From Mallotus nudiflorus (Eukaryota > Streptophyta > Magnoliopsida > Malpighiales > Euphorbiaceae): 64,000 nucleotides of DNA. The position numbers and the translations under genes were made by a program. Location of the stretch: positions 1,674,001-1,738,000 of the forward strand of contig CANTUR010000241.1 in assembly GCA_947683625.1 (NCBI GenBank). Direction: 5' to 3'. How positions within the stretch are numbered: the stretch's first letter is position 1; every line of letters begins with the position of its first letter. Shown in pieces: positions 1 through 11,663 of the stretch. The notes below the pieces were generated by a model. That model ran no database searches and was not told the origin of the DNA. It saw only the letters and a program-made list of their open reading frames with translations.

Positions 1-1425
1 TCAAGGAACTTAGGAGCTTGGTCATTGGGCCAACACTTAGCCCAAGCTCAACTCATAAAACCAAATTGGCCTAGATAAGGTTCATGGGCTTTTTAACATC
101 TTGGACTAATCTTTAGTCCAACTCTTTTGGGCCTAGGCCTATACAACTTGGGCCATTAATTCAAGTCCAATTAGAAACAACATTTATTATCAATTTTATC
201 CTTTAATTAATATCTCATATTAATTAAGTATTAATTAATAATTAAACCCTTAATTGAATTAAATTTCATGATATGCTAGAATTATTGCTTAAAGCACAAA
301 TCTAATTATATTAATCTTAATTAATTGATTAAACCCTTTAATCAATAATTAGATTAATGCTAATGGTGATTTGGTATAGCTCTTTTAGGTGAGACTTACT
401 AGGTTCGTGTCTAATTGGTAATGAAAAGATAATATCAACACTTGATATTACTTGAAATTCTTTCAAGTCTAAATGTAATAATCTCAATTATACACATTTG
501 ATTCTCATAAGTTATGAGTGACCCCTAGCATCAATATCACAACTACTTAACTAGAAATGAATGCATGTATTAATTCACATGAACCCTTTGGTCATAATTA
601 CCGTGTATTAAAATCCCTTCATTAAAAGATCTCGATATAGCCTAAAGTCATGGTTCAGTCAAACTCTAATAGCTTTATCATATGACCTCATTTCAAGTTC
701 TATTCTTAATAAAACATAACAAATACTAGAAACACCTTTCTAGCACCGAAACTCTTTTAGATTGTCATGTTTGTCTAGGTCAGGAACTTATTCTTCAAGA
801 ATAAACTTAGATAGTATAGGATCTTATCTCAGTTCCCTTCAGGCAATAAATCCCATCTTGGTCGAACGCTCATGCCTACATTTAATCGACTAGAGCCACC
901 ACAAGCCATATACTCATGTGTAATTAATAAAAATATATAAGCAGTAAACAAACCCTAACCACTTAAATGTGGATGACTGTGTTGCCTCAGGTCAAAGGAC
1001 TATATGCATCATTATGACCTAGATTGTGATTGTTGACTATAAATGAATATCCATGCAATCACAAATCTAACATCATGTTGATCCACCCATCACATGAGTA
1101 TCCACATGTCTATTCTAATATCTCATATCAAGTAGCATAAGACTAACTACCTCTCATTATTAGTATCACAAACTAATAAAAAAAAAAAGGCAAAGGTGAT
1201 AGCGAAATTAATATTACCCAAATATTAATTTATCGACTATAAACATTTTTATATCATATATACTATATAAATTTGTCACTCATATTATCAACTCTTGATA
1301 ATAAATTTATTTAATATTATGCTAATAGATAAATACTCAAATAAACAAATGCTTTATTTAAATGAATATTTGATTGCCATTTGGGATAATTTACAATGTC
1401 AAAATATGTGACTGGCCTCTAAGGC
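1..1425. other. AT-rich intergenic DNA, possible old retroelement remnant
   Basis: No open reading frame or gene-like codon pattern is visible. The first kilobase has a more even base mix than the surrounding AT-rich DNA and reads like the long non-coding part of a plant LTR element, but I could not find LTR ends, a primer-binding site or a target duplication. The assignment to a retroelement is therefore only an impression. Confidence 0.3.
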
Positions 1426-1433
1426 ATACCACC

Positions 1434-2386
1434 CTAGGTTGCACGGACATTTATAAAAGAGTCGTGTCCCATATCAGACACGTTTCCGATACTGACATGT
1501 CTCAAAAACTTATCCGATATGTTTCAGGGTCGTATACAAAAATTAAAAAAGTGTCAGGCCATTTTTTAAAAACCAAAAAAAAGAAAAAGGACACACGTGT
1601 CCCTTTTAAACATACATATCCTGCATCTTATTCCCTAATGCTCTCCAATTCCTTTAATCCCTCAAATTTCACTGCTCATTCATTAAGAATGAATAAACTA
1701 CTTCCAAAACGTGCAAAGGATTTGGTATTTGTTCATAATAATCTTCGCCTTTTGTCAAGAATTAACTCTAAATATCATGATGAGAAGATCAGGATGTGGG
1801 ATGTTGTTGGAGATGATTTTAGAAATATGGAAGATGTTGGATTTCTTGAGTTTGCTAATCTCTCATTGGATAAACCGGAATTAGAGACGATATTTTTCAA
1901 TAAAGATGTCAATGAGAACATTGAGTGTGAAAATGTTAATTAAGTAGAAAATTTTATAAATTGAAACTGCTAATAAATATTATGAATGAAGTCTTGATAT
2001 TGAGTATTATAATTTTATTGTTAATTTTTATGTAAAATTAGAAGCAAAATTGTTTATTCGTTATTGAAAAAATTGTGTGTAACTGAGGCGTTATTATTTT
2101 ATTTATGTTATAAAATAATAAAATTACATTTTTTTTTTTTTGTGTTTTAGAATTATTTTCAGTGTTAAAAAAATATTACTAACCATGAAATATTTTTGAA
2201 TTGAATCTAATTATAGTTTATATAAAATGAACTTTATAATTTTTCATATTTATAAATTAACTCTTATATTTTTAATATTTATAAATTGATCTCAGTATTT
2301 GTATTTTATATTTTTTTAAAAAAATCATTTCTACATATCCATATCCTCATATCTCGTGTCTCTGTTTCTGTATTCATGCTACCTAG
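1434..2386 (+). mobile_element. Short hAT-family transposon, non-autonomous derivative
   Basis: The 953-bp unit is bounded by the same 8-bp sequence, ATACCACC, at 1426-1433 and 2387-2394. Eight base pairs is the target duplication length of hAT transposons. The ends form a degenerate terminal inverted repeat: the left end begins CTAGGTTGCACGGACA, and the reverse complement of the right end begins CTAGGTAGCATGAATA. Inside, only the C-terminal part of a hAT transposase can be read (1689-1943), so the copy cannot move itself. The subterminal DNA carries several copies of a GTGTC/GACAC motif, as expected for transposase-binding sites. The perfect target duplication makes the boundaries reliable. 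Confidence 0.85.
1689..1943 (+). pseudogene. hAT transposase C-terminal fragment
   Basis: The frame from the Met at 1689 reads MNKLLPKRAKDLVFVHNN, followed by LRLLSR, a MWDVVGDD block and an LEFANLSLDKPELE block. This order resembles the region after the dimerisation domain in plant hAT transposases of the DUF659 type. An upstream ATG at 1374 extends the open frame through the transposon end, but that part is subterminal repeat and not protein. The DNA-binding domain and the catalytic core are absent, so this is a remnant. It lies inside the hAT element at 1434-2386. Confidence 0.8.
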
Positions 2387-2454
2387 ATACCACCTATGCT
2401 AGCAAAGCATTACATTATCTTAACTCATGTGAGAGTACATATAAATAATTAAGG

Positions 2455-2457
<3 letters not shown>

Positions 2458-2490
<33 letters not shown>
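2458..2490. repeat. (TA)n microsatellite
   Basis: An uninterrupted alternating TA run of about 16 units. Confidence 0.95.
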
Positions 2491-2491
<1 letters not shown>

Positions 2492-2706
2492 CGTGTCAAT
2501 TAAGCAAATAATAGTTACCTTGTGTGGAATTTGTTTGTCTATGAATATTAACATGACATATACCAATAATGTTGAATCCCTGATATATGTAGTAAAATTA
2601 AATTAATTGTTCAAAAAATCTTGTTACCTTATAATTCTATCAAATTAATTAAAATTTAATAAATTTTAAATATTAATAATTTAAATGAAAAATATTATGA
2701 GATATT

Positions 2707-2709
<3 letters not shown>

Positions 2710-2780
<71 letters not shown>
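2710..2780. repeat. (TA)n microsatellite
   Basis: An uninterrupted alternating TA run of about 35 units, the longest in this part of the window. Confidence 0.95.
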
Positions 2781-2785
<5 letters not shown>

Positions 2786-3336
2786 AATCAAATATGTTTA
2801 ATTAGTGTGGTTTATTATAATATTGGCTGGAATTAAATTTTTTTATATTATTTAATTATAGTGAAAAATATGAAAAAATAAATGAATAAAAATATCTCAA
2901 GCATTTTCTGCTAGTAAGTCGGGTGCTGATTTAGCAGTTAAAACTAAAAAGTAGTAATTTTTCCTCTCTCAATATGTAATTGAAAAAGTAGTAATTTTTG
3001 TCAAGTCCAGTAAATACTTTAAAGTATATAATTAAGGGTAGCTGGGTTTGTTATAATCTGTCTAAATGCATTTTGACCAATGGAATTATTAGATTATGGA
3101 TGCTGCACTAACCTGTAACGAGTAAATCACACTGTATATATAAAATTATTAAGGGATTTAGAGGTGGACTGGTAAGACTCCAACTAATTTAACTTGTAAT
3201 TGGTAGGTAATCTGATGGACCTCTAACTTTACCATATCTTTTGCTTAATGTCTTCATCTGTGGTTTGATATAGTGTACTGAAAGCAAGAAATTTTTTAGA
3301 AAAAGAAATAAGACTTGGAAGCCACCTCTCTGGAAG

Positions 3337-3343
3337 AAAATTG

Positions 3344-3403
<60 letters not shown>

Positions 3404-3740
3404 ATTTTGATTAATCTAGTTCAGATAAAAAGCAGTAAAAAAATTTTAACAATTATTTTAACACTACGTATATGATAACTTAAAATATTAAAACAACGTG
3501 GCCTGACTAATTCCTATGTTGTTGCTAATTCCTATATATGCTCTTTTCATTAAAATAGAAAATTGTTATATATATATATATATGATTATTCAAAATTTAT
3601 TAAATTTTAATTAATTTAGTTCAATTTAAATAAAAAACAGTAAAAATTAATTTTACACTATGTATATAATAACTTAAAATATTAAAACAACGTGGCCTGG
3701 CTAATTCCTATATATGCTCTTTCCACTAAAATAGAAATAC
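3337..3740. repeat. Tandem duplication, about 200-bp unit
   Basis: Two diverged copies lie side by side (about 3337-3557 and 3558-3740). Each begins with GAAAATTGTTATATATA, contains a TA tract (about 25 units in copy 1, far fewer in copy 2), then a shared block with TTAAAATATTAAAACAACGT and TATATATGCTCTTT. Copy 1 has an extra short internal repeat around CTAATTCCTATGTTGTTG. The TA tract at the start of each copy suggests slippage or unequal exchange. Confidence 0.85.
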
Positions 3741-5201
3741 AAATAGAAGTGAATCATTAAATTGTAAAAAATTTTAATCTTTATATTATAATGAAATAAA
3801 TTTTTTTAGAAAAATGTATTTAAAAAGATATATTTTCTAACAAGAGTAGATTTATATTTTAATATTATAAAAATATTGAAATTCGTCTTGTATCAAATAA
3901 AAACTTTTAGAACAATCAAGTGTAATTAAGACAATTAAAAAAAAAACTCTTCATAATAAATTAAATAGAATAATTGAAGTATGAATTTAAACCTTTTAAA
4001 GCCGAAACCCATTTTGTCGAGCTGGAGAGCTTCGTTTTTCTCTTTTAGTTTTTTTTTGGTGTTACGACAGTCAACAAAGTGGCCATTTTCTGTTCTGCAC
4101 GAAACAAAAGAACTTTAAGAAAAAACTTAGAGAAAGACAATTAAGAGATGAACATCGTGAATCCATCCACACGTTTATTATGCTCACAGCAATTCCAACC
4201 CCACTGCTAAATCAGCAAAGTAGCGCGTGTTTTGGCGCGGGATGAGCTCTAATTTTAAGCCAAAACAAACATTAATTTGTTGCGGGTGAATAGTGTCATA
4301 GCAAATTCATCAACAGTAAATATAATTACAAAATAATTCATATATTTTTACATTGTTAATATTTTAGATCAATTTTAACTTTACATTATTTTATTTCTTT
4401 TTTCATGATAATTATTTTGTTTATTTTTAATTAAAGAATACAAAATTACTTAAACGTATTATTATCTATATTTTCAAAATTAATATGATTATTTATATTA
4501 ATTATATGTACATAATATATTGACATGCATATTTATAAAAAAAAATATTAATAACATTTAAATTCAATGAATATGTACAAAATAAAAATATGGTTATAAT
4601 TTATAAAGATAATAAAAATAAGGAAGTAATAAAAAAAAATATATATATAAAAATATATCAAAAATATTCTTTTTGGTGTGAAAATCGGTGTTATGAATTA
4701 GAAATCAAATATACAAAAATAGTGTAAAATTTGTATCATTTTGATGATTTGGATTGGAGATGGCTAGAGGAATCTCATATTTAATTGATTTGAGGGGCAA
4801 AATAAGTATTGTTATAAAAGAGATATTTCTATAATTAAAAGAATGTAATTTTTTTTAATGATTGAAAGTGATAATAAAATTGAATTTCTTTAACTAAATT
4901 ATCAACTTTGATTCTTATACAAGAATAATCAGACACTGAAAGAATTCTGTCACCTTTAAAGGGTTCATTTAATTCAATATGAATTAACTAGAAAATTGCA
5001 AGGCCAATGGTTTTGTTTTTTAAAGAAAGATAGAATCTTATTGATACAAAATATACGGACTTTTGGCAATTGGTTATATAAATAGGGAAGAAAAAGCATT
5101 GAATCTAAAACTTACAGAGCAAATCTTGTTAACATGAAATTGGAAGCTCATAAAAAATACAACTAATTAACCATGAAATCCATGGACTGTGGTTTACTTT
5201 C

Positions 5202-8200
5202 TTAAAACTTGAAAGGCTTATGGTTTTGAAGACCATGATTCAAACCTTGAATGGCACTACAAGCCACACCTATAGTAATAAGAAAGCAAACAAAGTTCAA
5301 AATTTCAAGCCCTAGCCACCTCGGGCTTTGTCGTTTGATCTTGTTTTGAGAAATGTACATCTCTACAGGGAAAAAAACTGTCAATGGCCAATAGGCAAGA
5401 GCTCCAAGAAGTGCCAATATTTCATTGAAGAATGGCATTGCCATTGCAACCAAAGTTGCTATCACTACAAATCCTGTTCTCCAGCTTAGCCTCAACAAAT
5501 TGACGCTGAAATTGAACCTTTTCTTGCCAATGCTTAGTGGGTATTCCTTGGTTACAAATTTTGACCTGGGCCACCTCAGTCTAGTCCAGGTTTCTACTGT
5601 GTTGAACACAGGCTGGGATAGTACCTGTCAAACGAATTTTTTTCTTTTCAAATTATTCTCAAGTGCTTGGTTCTATATTATTTTTCCATCTTTTTTTTAA
5701 TATTTCAAATGCATTTAATAATCAAATCTGAAATTTCACTTATACGAATTATAGAAAAAATTCGAGCTTAAGCATCATTATCCATTCATATTAGAAAAAG
5801 TTTATCATTTTTTATCACGAATTATACTGAAATGATGATATCTACTCACAAAGTTAAACATCTAATTCCTCCAATTCAATTTGATATAATTACCTGATAT
5901 GCACCCAAAAGGTGAACCACAATGCAGACATTGGCCAAGTCAATCAACCAGAAAGGCTCGTAAAATCCAAAGCCAGTAAGCAAGTTGCCTGGTGCATGGT
6001 TACCAAAGGCTGCATAGCCGAAGCAACCACACATCAAGTAGAAACTTGTTGATGTCAATACAGCTACTGCATTAGCTTTCTTCATCACTTTATTTTCTGG
6101 TGGAGATGACCTCAATGTATCCTTATAATTTTATGAAATATATATGGTATCAGACTATCTTAGATGCAATATTTTTTTTCAATAATTCATGCAACATTAT
6201 ATAGAGCTTAATCATCATAATAAATCCATTACTTGGATTTCAATTAAAATTGGAGAATATGCACAGGCAAATGCCATATCACCAATTGCTCTAAACATGC
6301 TCCAAACTTTATCTGCTCTCGTCAAATCCACCCCAATTTCGGTTCCTGTCAAACTTGTTCTTCCTCCCTGTCCTGTTTCACATTAAAAAGGGGCATTATA
6401 TCATCCCTTGCCATCCAACCACTGCTGCAACTTGTTCTGAGGTGATAGCCTCTAGCCCAAGATGCTGTAACCTTTAATGGGTTGGCCACTAAGCAACAAA
6501 ACTTGGGCTAGAGTGAGTGGATAGTAAAGCCTAATTCAAAACAATGTATCCGAAAAATCTCACAATTTTAAACACGATAATAATATAATTAAGTCGAAAA
6601 TTATAAATAATAACTATATTCTTTATCTTAATAAAAAAAAATTGAACTAAAGAATATAAATAATTTCAGATACTTTAGTCTGTTTTACAAATAAAATGAA
6701 AATAAAACTGAATATCAAATTTTAAGTAATTTTTTTTTTAAATCAAATTTTAAGTAATTTTATTTTAACATTATATATAAAAGTAAATGTTTCGACTATC
6801 TTGCAGATACAGTATTGTGAAAAAAAAACGTGTGTATTAGACTCAAACATTTCATTTCTAGAATTGAAGAATCATGGTCATCTTTGAATGATAAAAGACT
6901 CTCATCCTATAATGATAAAAAAAAATAAAGTAAATTAAAAGTAGTTAAATTGTAAAGTTACCTAAAAAATTTTCTATTTTTTAACATAATAAAAATTAAA
7001 TTAAAAAATATAAATCTAAAAAATATATTTATTTAAGATATTTAGTCCGTTTTATAAATGAAATGGAAATGAGACTGAATATTAAATTTTAAGTAATTTT
7101 TTAACATTATATATCAAAATAAATGTTTTGATTATTGCACATACAACAATGTGGGAAAAAAAAAAGTGTATTAAAGACGTTTCGTTTCTGAAATTGAAGA
7201 ATCATAATCACCTACTATATATGCAAGGGCGAAGTTCTTGCGGAAGACATGCCAATTTTGATTAGTATGTAGAACAACATGGGGAAAAGAAAAAAAATAA
7301 CGTCATCAATGTTTTACCTGAAACGACCCTGGTGAAAGCAAGTCCCAGGCCAATAGATGCATAAGCAAAAGACACGGTAGCAGCAACTATGGAGAGCCAT
7401 GAAAGCTTGTGAAAATTTGGTATTTGAGACAACAAAATTTCAACGATCCCCATTCCAAGTATGTACCAGTTACTAGAAAACTTGCAAGAAGCTTCATGTC
7501 CTTTCTTATGGAAACAATTTGATTCCTTTATAGCCCTACATATTAAAAAAAAAAAAGAGAATAAAATAAATAAATCCCAACAGTATAAAGAAACACTCTC
7601 TGAACTAAAATTGAATTTTAATCAAATGCAAGCTTACACCATGCTTATAGATGCAGTAATTGTGTAACCTATCGTTGAACCACTTAGGAGGATACACTGA
7701 ACAAACCCACAAGCCTTGTGCATTTTCTCACCTGGATAATTAAATAAAATCAAGTATTAGTTAATTAAACTTCATTATTAAGAAGAAATTAATAGCAAAA
7801 AATAACCAAAATTAAACTGTAGTAATTAAATACCTAAGTAGGCATGAACAGTGTCCTTGTAAGCGTAATTTCTTTTTCCAGTTGGTGAATTTGGGTATCT
7901 GTAACAATCTGAAAGAAGACCAGAAGTGTAGTAAGTAATGCAAGAGAAAGCCAAGAGAATGCCTACTCCAACAATCCATCCAAGTTGTGCCATGCTCCAT
8001 GCAAGTGAGAGCACTCCTGACCCTATTATCGCTGTTATTATATGTGCACTTGCTGTCCACATATTCCCTGCATTTTAATCATTAATAATTCAGTCTACTT
8101 GAAATATATGTGTATATCTATATATATATAAAGAATAACATATGGTGTTGTATGTACCAGTTCTTTTGGGTTTGCCATCTTCATCTAGCTCTTCATTTGC

Positions 8201-8278
8201 ATCATCACAAGCAACAAACACAGAATCGCAAATTTCTGGAATTTGGAATTCTTGCTCCATTACGGTAGTTCCCCTCAT
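5202..8278 (-). CDS. AAP: Amino acid permease (AAP family), copy 1
   Basis: Proton-coupled amino acid transporter of the plasma membrane, member of the plant AAP branch of the AAAP superfamily. Seven exons fit in frame: 8158-8278, 7834-8067, 7638-7731, 7318-7535, 6233-6372, 5894-6121 and 5202-5624, giving 485 residues, normal for AAPs (about 475-490). Family blocks are visible in order: DEDGKPKRTG before the first membrane helix, WTASAHIITAIIGSGVLSLAW, SNCFHKKGHE in the extracellular loop, LSQIPNFHKLSWLS, AIGDMAFACAYSPILIEIQ, GNHAPGNLLTGFGFYEPFW, FFPVEMYISQ and the terminal KPFKF. All introns are GT..AG with matching phases. A second in-frame Met lies six codons downstream (8260) and could be the real start. 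No frameshift or stop is seen. Intron 4, between 6372 and 7318, is the longest and holds an internal duplication. The closest match by eye is the AAP1/6/8 group; the exact subclade is an inference. Confidence 0.96.
6640..7212. repeat. Duplicated block inside permease intron 4
   Basis: Two diverged copies (about 6640-6882 and 6990-7212) share, in order, a TTTAGTC(T/C)GTTTTA block, AAATTTTAAGTAATTTT, AACATTATATAT, a dinucleotide-poor A run and GAATTGAAGAATCAT. The first copy carries a further internal repeat of the AAATTTTAAGTAATTTT word. The second permease gene does not have this block at the equivalent intron, so the duplication arose after the gene duplication. Confidence 0.75.
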
Positions 8279-8325
8279 ATTTTATCACTTTAAAAAATAT
8301 ATCTATTGCTAAAATGAATTGAAGT

Positions 8326-8374
8326 ATAGATGATGAAGCTGAATGAACGATTGTTAAGGAGCTTCATCATCTAT
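8326..8374. promoter_or_regulatory. Perfect 15-bp inverted repeat upstream of permease copy 1
   Basis: ATAGATGATGAAGCT at 8326-8340 is repeated as its exact reverse complement, AGCTTCATCATCTAT, at 8360-8374, with a 19-base spacer. It lies 48-96 bases before the first Met of the permease. A TATA-like stretch (minus-strand CCTATTTATAG) overlaps the distal arm at about 8370-8380. The repeat could therefore be part of the core promoter or form a hairpin in the 5' leader; which one depends on where transcription starts. The repeat itself is certain, its function is not. Confidence 0.6.
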
Positions 8375-9670
8375 AAATAGGCAAGGTGTTATGTGCAGTC
8401 GCTTTGATGATTTTTTAGTGGTCCTGCTTGCCGAGGTTATTGCCTTTTCCTTTTGTGCGTCTGTGCGATTGTTCCTGCTCTTATGTATATGGCTAAATTT
8501 TTAGTTCTCTTTTAGTATTTTTATATGTATTTTTTTGTTAGGTAGGCTGGTTTATAGGAGTGAGGGTAGCTGAAGGCTGCTAGAAGGATGAGACAAATAG
8601 TTTTTTTTTTTTTCCTCCAATTATACGACAATTAATTTATTGTAACTATATACGGTAATTCAAAATTAACGTTTTATTTAAATAAAAGGTACTTCCTACT
8701 CATTAATTTCAACAATTATTTATTGGTTTGAATTCTTGTAAGGTTTTTTTAGTACTTTTTAGCATTTTCTTTAAGATTGTAATATATAGTATTGTTATAT
8801 GCACAATTGATCAAAATTTTTAAAAAATATATATATATTTCTTTAATTATATGTCAAACCTGAAACTTCTTATTATGATATTATCCAACCTTGAAACATT
8901 TAATCATTATTCCTTTCATAATATATAATTGGACGAATATTTATAATTATCGTATACATGCTTTTTCAAGCTAGCATTTTTTGTACGGAGGCCAAAGGAT
9001 TACTCTTGTTGCTATGTCTGTGGCAGCTATATGCAAGGATATATATCATGTCTCAATTATTACAATAATTTTTTAAAAATTACTGTTTCGAGTTTTATAT
9101 GAACTAATTGACTTAAATTTTAAATTAATTAAAATTTTTATAATTATCAGATATAGAAAATATTAAATATAAAAAAGAAAAGAAATACCATAAAAATGTA
9201 AAATAAGTCGACTTTTTTTTTTCCTATGAAGGCTAAAAAACATTTGTTTGCACCGCTGGTGAGAGGATGATGAGTTTGTTCCCATTTATGCTAGTGATCC
9301 GTATGCACCAATATTGTGCACAAGTTGACGAAGCAAAATTCACATGTTATAACATAATTTAAACTTTACATTTTATAATATTTTGAAAAGTAAATGATGA
9401 TTAAATTACTTCTTCGCTAACTTAAATTATTACTTATTTCATAATACATAATCGCACCAATATTTATAATTACCATGTGCTTTTTCAAGTTAGCATTTTT
9501 TTAATGGTTTTATTACTAACCGTATAATTGCACGGAGGCAAAAGGAATATTCTTGTTTCTTTGTCTATGTCAGCTATATGCAAGGATATATATCATGTCT
9601 CAATTAAATTTTCATTTTTACAATATATATATATGTATATATATGTAATTAGATGAGTGTATGTATATAC
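8375..9670. other. Intergenic DNA with copies 1 and 2 (start) of a triplicated segment
   Basis: No coding signal is seen. Copy 1 of the host segment covers about 8880-9330. Copy 2 begins near 9411 and is interrupted at 9671 by the Copia-like element, resuming near 11664. Diagnostic shared words are ATATGCAAGGATATATATCATGTC at about 9031 and 9580 and CCAATATTGTGCAC at about 9310 and 11761 (quoted only in part). Confidence 0.7.
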
Positions 9671-11083
9671 TGTTGGTAAAAATATTTGAAAAATAAAAGA
9701 GAGAAATATACAATAATTTAATGTGAAAAAATTTTTAAATTGAGAAAAATCACGGGCGCTGTAAAAATATAACCAAAAGAAAAAAATATTCACTATGTAA
9801 AAAATTATTACAACCACACTATTAAATATTTAATTTTCACACATACTCAAAAACTTAAGAACACCCCAAGAAATTTGTTATAAATTCTTTATTAGTATAG
9901 TTAATAGTTTTTAATGGTACACCAAATATTATATGGTGATTAATACACACCAAATATTTGTAGTGATTGATATGCTTAATAAATGAAGCAAAGAGTTCAA
10001 TTTATAACTAAATCTCTCACTTCTTCCTTCACTTCTTTCCAATGTGAGATTCCAACATCCATTCTTTTATTTTTTTTTTCTTAATTATATTTCAATAGTT
10101 TTCACCATGATTAAAAAAATTAAAAGAACAACAACTACCTCAATAATACTATCAGCTATGACGGTCACAATTTTAAAAATAAAAATTGTCATACTCTACC
10201 GTCAAAGTATACACACTTGAAATTTACTAACTCTAAAAATTTTCACCTCGTCAGTTCATGTAAAAAAACTACTAATAAGTTAGGGTACAACTTCCAATAT
10301 TGACTTTTCTAGAAAGTTTATTAGTCATCAACATCAATTCCACCACACTTTGCAACAACTGTCAACCAATGCTCATGTGAAAACTTGTGGACCTGTTAGC
10401 AATAACATGTCCTCTTCCATAGCAAACCTTGGAGATCAATAACATGCCAAAAAGATAATCAAGTCTTTTATGGAGAAAAGAGACCCATTGTTAGCAACAA
10501 TATTAGCATCTCTATTTATTGATTTTGGAGCAATTTGCTGAATCCCGTTCCACCTGTAATTTTTCTTTAGGTGTCAAGATTGCCCAAACCTTCAAATTCT
10601 TCTGTAAACCATATTGATTATCATTGACCTCATATTGCCACAAGTCAATGTCAACACACTCATCAAATTTCTTTAGCTCAAACTCAAGCTCATTTTTGCT
10701 TAATAATGCACAGTACCTCCATATACTTGAACAGTACTTTCTGCTACAGTGACCTCACACGTGATTAATAAGTAAACAATTGTGTCTATAAAATACACTA
10801 AGAAAGTTTTCAAGAGAGATTGGAGGGATACAAACTGTACCACTTAAGTTCCAATTTCCTTAGATGATTATAACCTTTGTAATAAAACTTTTTTAGTTGT
10901 ACTTACTTACACTATATTACACTCTACAAACACAATACAAAAGACCTTTAGTTGGATTACAATAATTTCTAAAAAATATTTTTTGATGTGGAAAATCAGA
11001 CAAAACCACAACTACATAGCATACTAAGAATTTTAAAGAAATTCATTACACTGCTTTCAAGCTCTTCCTTTACCAAACCATCG

Positions 11084-11095
11084 GCTGTGATACCA
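11084..11095 (-). other. Primer-binding site of the Copia-like element
   Basis: On the minus strand the 12 bases read TGGTATCACAGC, two to three bases inside the right LTR. This matches the usual plant initiator-tRNA-Met primer site (TGGTATCAGAGC) with one change and fixes the element orientation. Confidence 0.7.
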
Positions 11096-11097
11096 AT

Positions 11098-11663
11098 TGT
11101 GGGGAAAAATATGCCCTTTACAATCCAACAAGTACTTTCACCACTTTATATCGCAACATGAACAAAAATACTTGAGAAATAAAAGAGAAAAATACACAGT
11201 AATTTAACATGGAAAACTATCAAATAGAGAAAAACCACGGGCATTGTCAAAAGACAATCAAGAGAAAAAATATTAATTATGTGAAAAATTATTACAACTA
11301 TACTACAAAATATTTAATTTTTACACATACCAAAAAGTTCAAGTACATCTCAAAAGAATTTTTTATAAATTTTCTACTAGTATAGCTAATAGCTCTTAAT
11401 GGTATACTATCATACATACCCAAGAGCTCAAGTATAACTAAAAGAATTTTTCATAAATTCTCTATTAGCATAACTAATAGCTCTCAATGGCACACCAAAT
11501 ATTATATGGTGATTAACACATACCAAATATTTATAGTAATTGACACATTTAACAAATGAAATAAAGAGTTCAATTTATAACCAAATCTCTCCCTTCTTCA
11601 TTCACTTATTTTTAATATGAGATTCTCACATTCATCCTTTTATTTTTTAATCATATTTCAATA
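11098..11663 (-). repeat. 5' LTR of the Copia-like element, with internal duplication
   Basis: This LTR is about 150 bases longer than its partner at 9671-10057. Part of the surplus is an internal duplication: a block with AAAAGAATTTTT(T/C)ATAAATT followed by TAGCTAATAGCTCT(T/C)AATGG-like sequence occurs twice, near 11345-11400 and 11435-11490. The left LTR has the block once. Confidence 0.65.

Larger units (their letters stand above)
2395..5201. other. AT-rich intergenic region downstream of the first permease gene
   Basis: No coding exon is recognisable on either strand. The stretch contains three long TA microsatellites and a tandem duplication at 3337-3740, both listed separately. The part next to 5202 should contain the 3' untranslated region of the permease gene, but no polyadenylation site can be placed with confidence. 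Confidence 0.6.
9671..11663 (-). mobile_element. Copia-like LTR element, internally deleted
   Basis: Two related direct repeats flank about 1 kb of internal DNA. The left repeat (9671-10057, perhaps to 10101) begins TGTTGG and has CCAACA near its end. The right repeat (11098-11630, perhaps to 11663) begins TGTGGGG. Both contain a CCACGGGC-like or CACGGGC block, CACCAAATATTATATGGTG and GAGTTCAATTTATAAC. Next to the right repeat is a tRNA-Met-type primer site on the minus strand, so the element reads right to left. The internal part is far too short for gag-pol and shows no open frame, so the copy is non-autonomous or deleted. TATAC flanks both outer ends (9666-9670 and 11664-11668) if the longer boundaries are used; the AT-rich context makes that duplication only suggestive. 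Confidence 0.7.

Noticed and set aside
1..1373. Possible LTR retrotransposon at the left edge
   Set aside because: The style resembles a retroelement, but no LTR ends, primer site, tract or target duplication was found.
5425..5700. Plus-strand frame of 91 codons over the permease
   Set aside because: Antisense shadow of permease exon 7.
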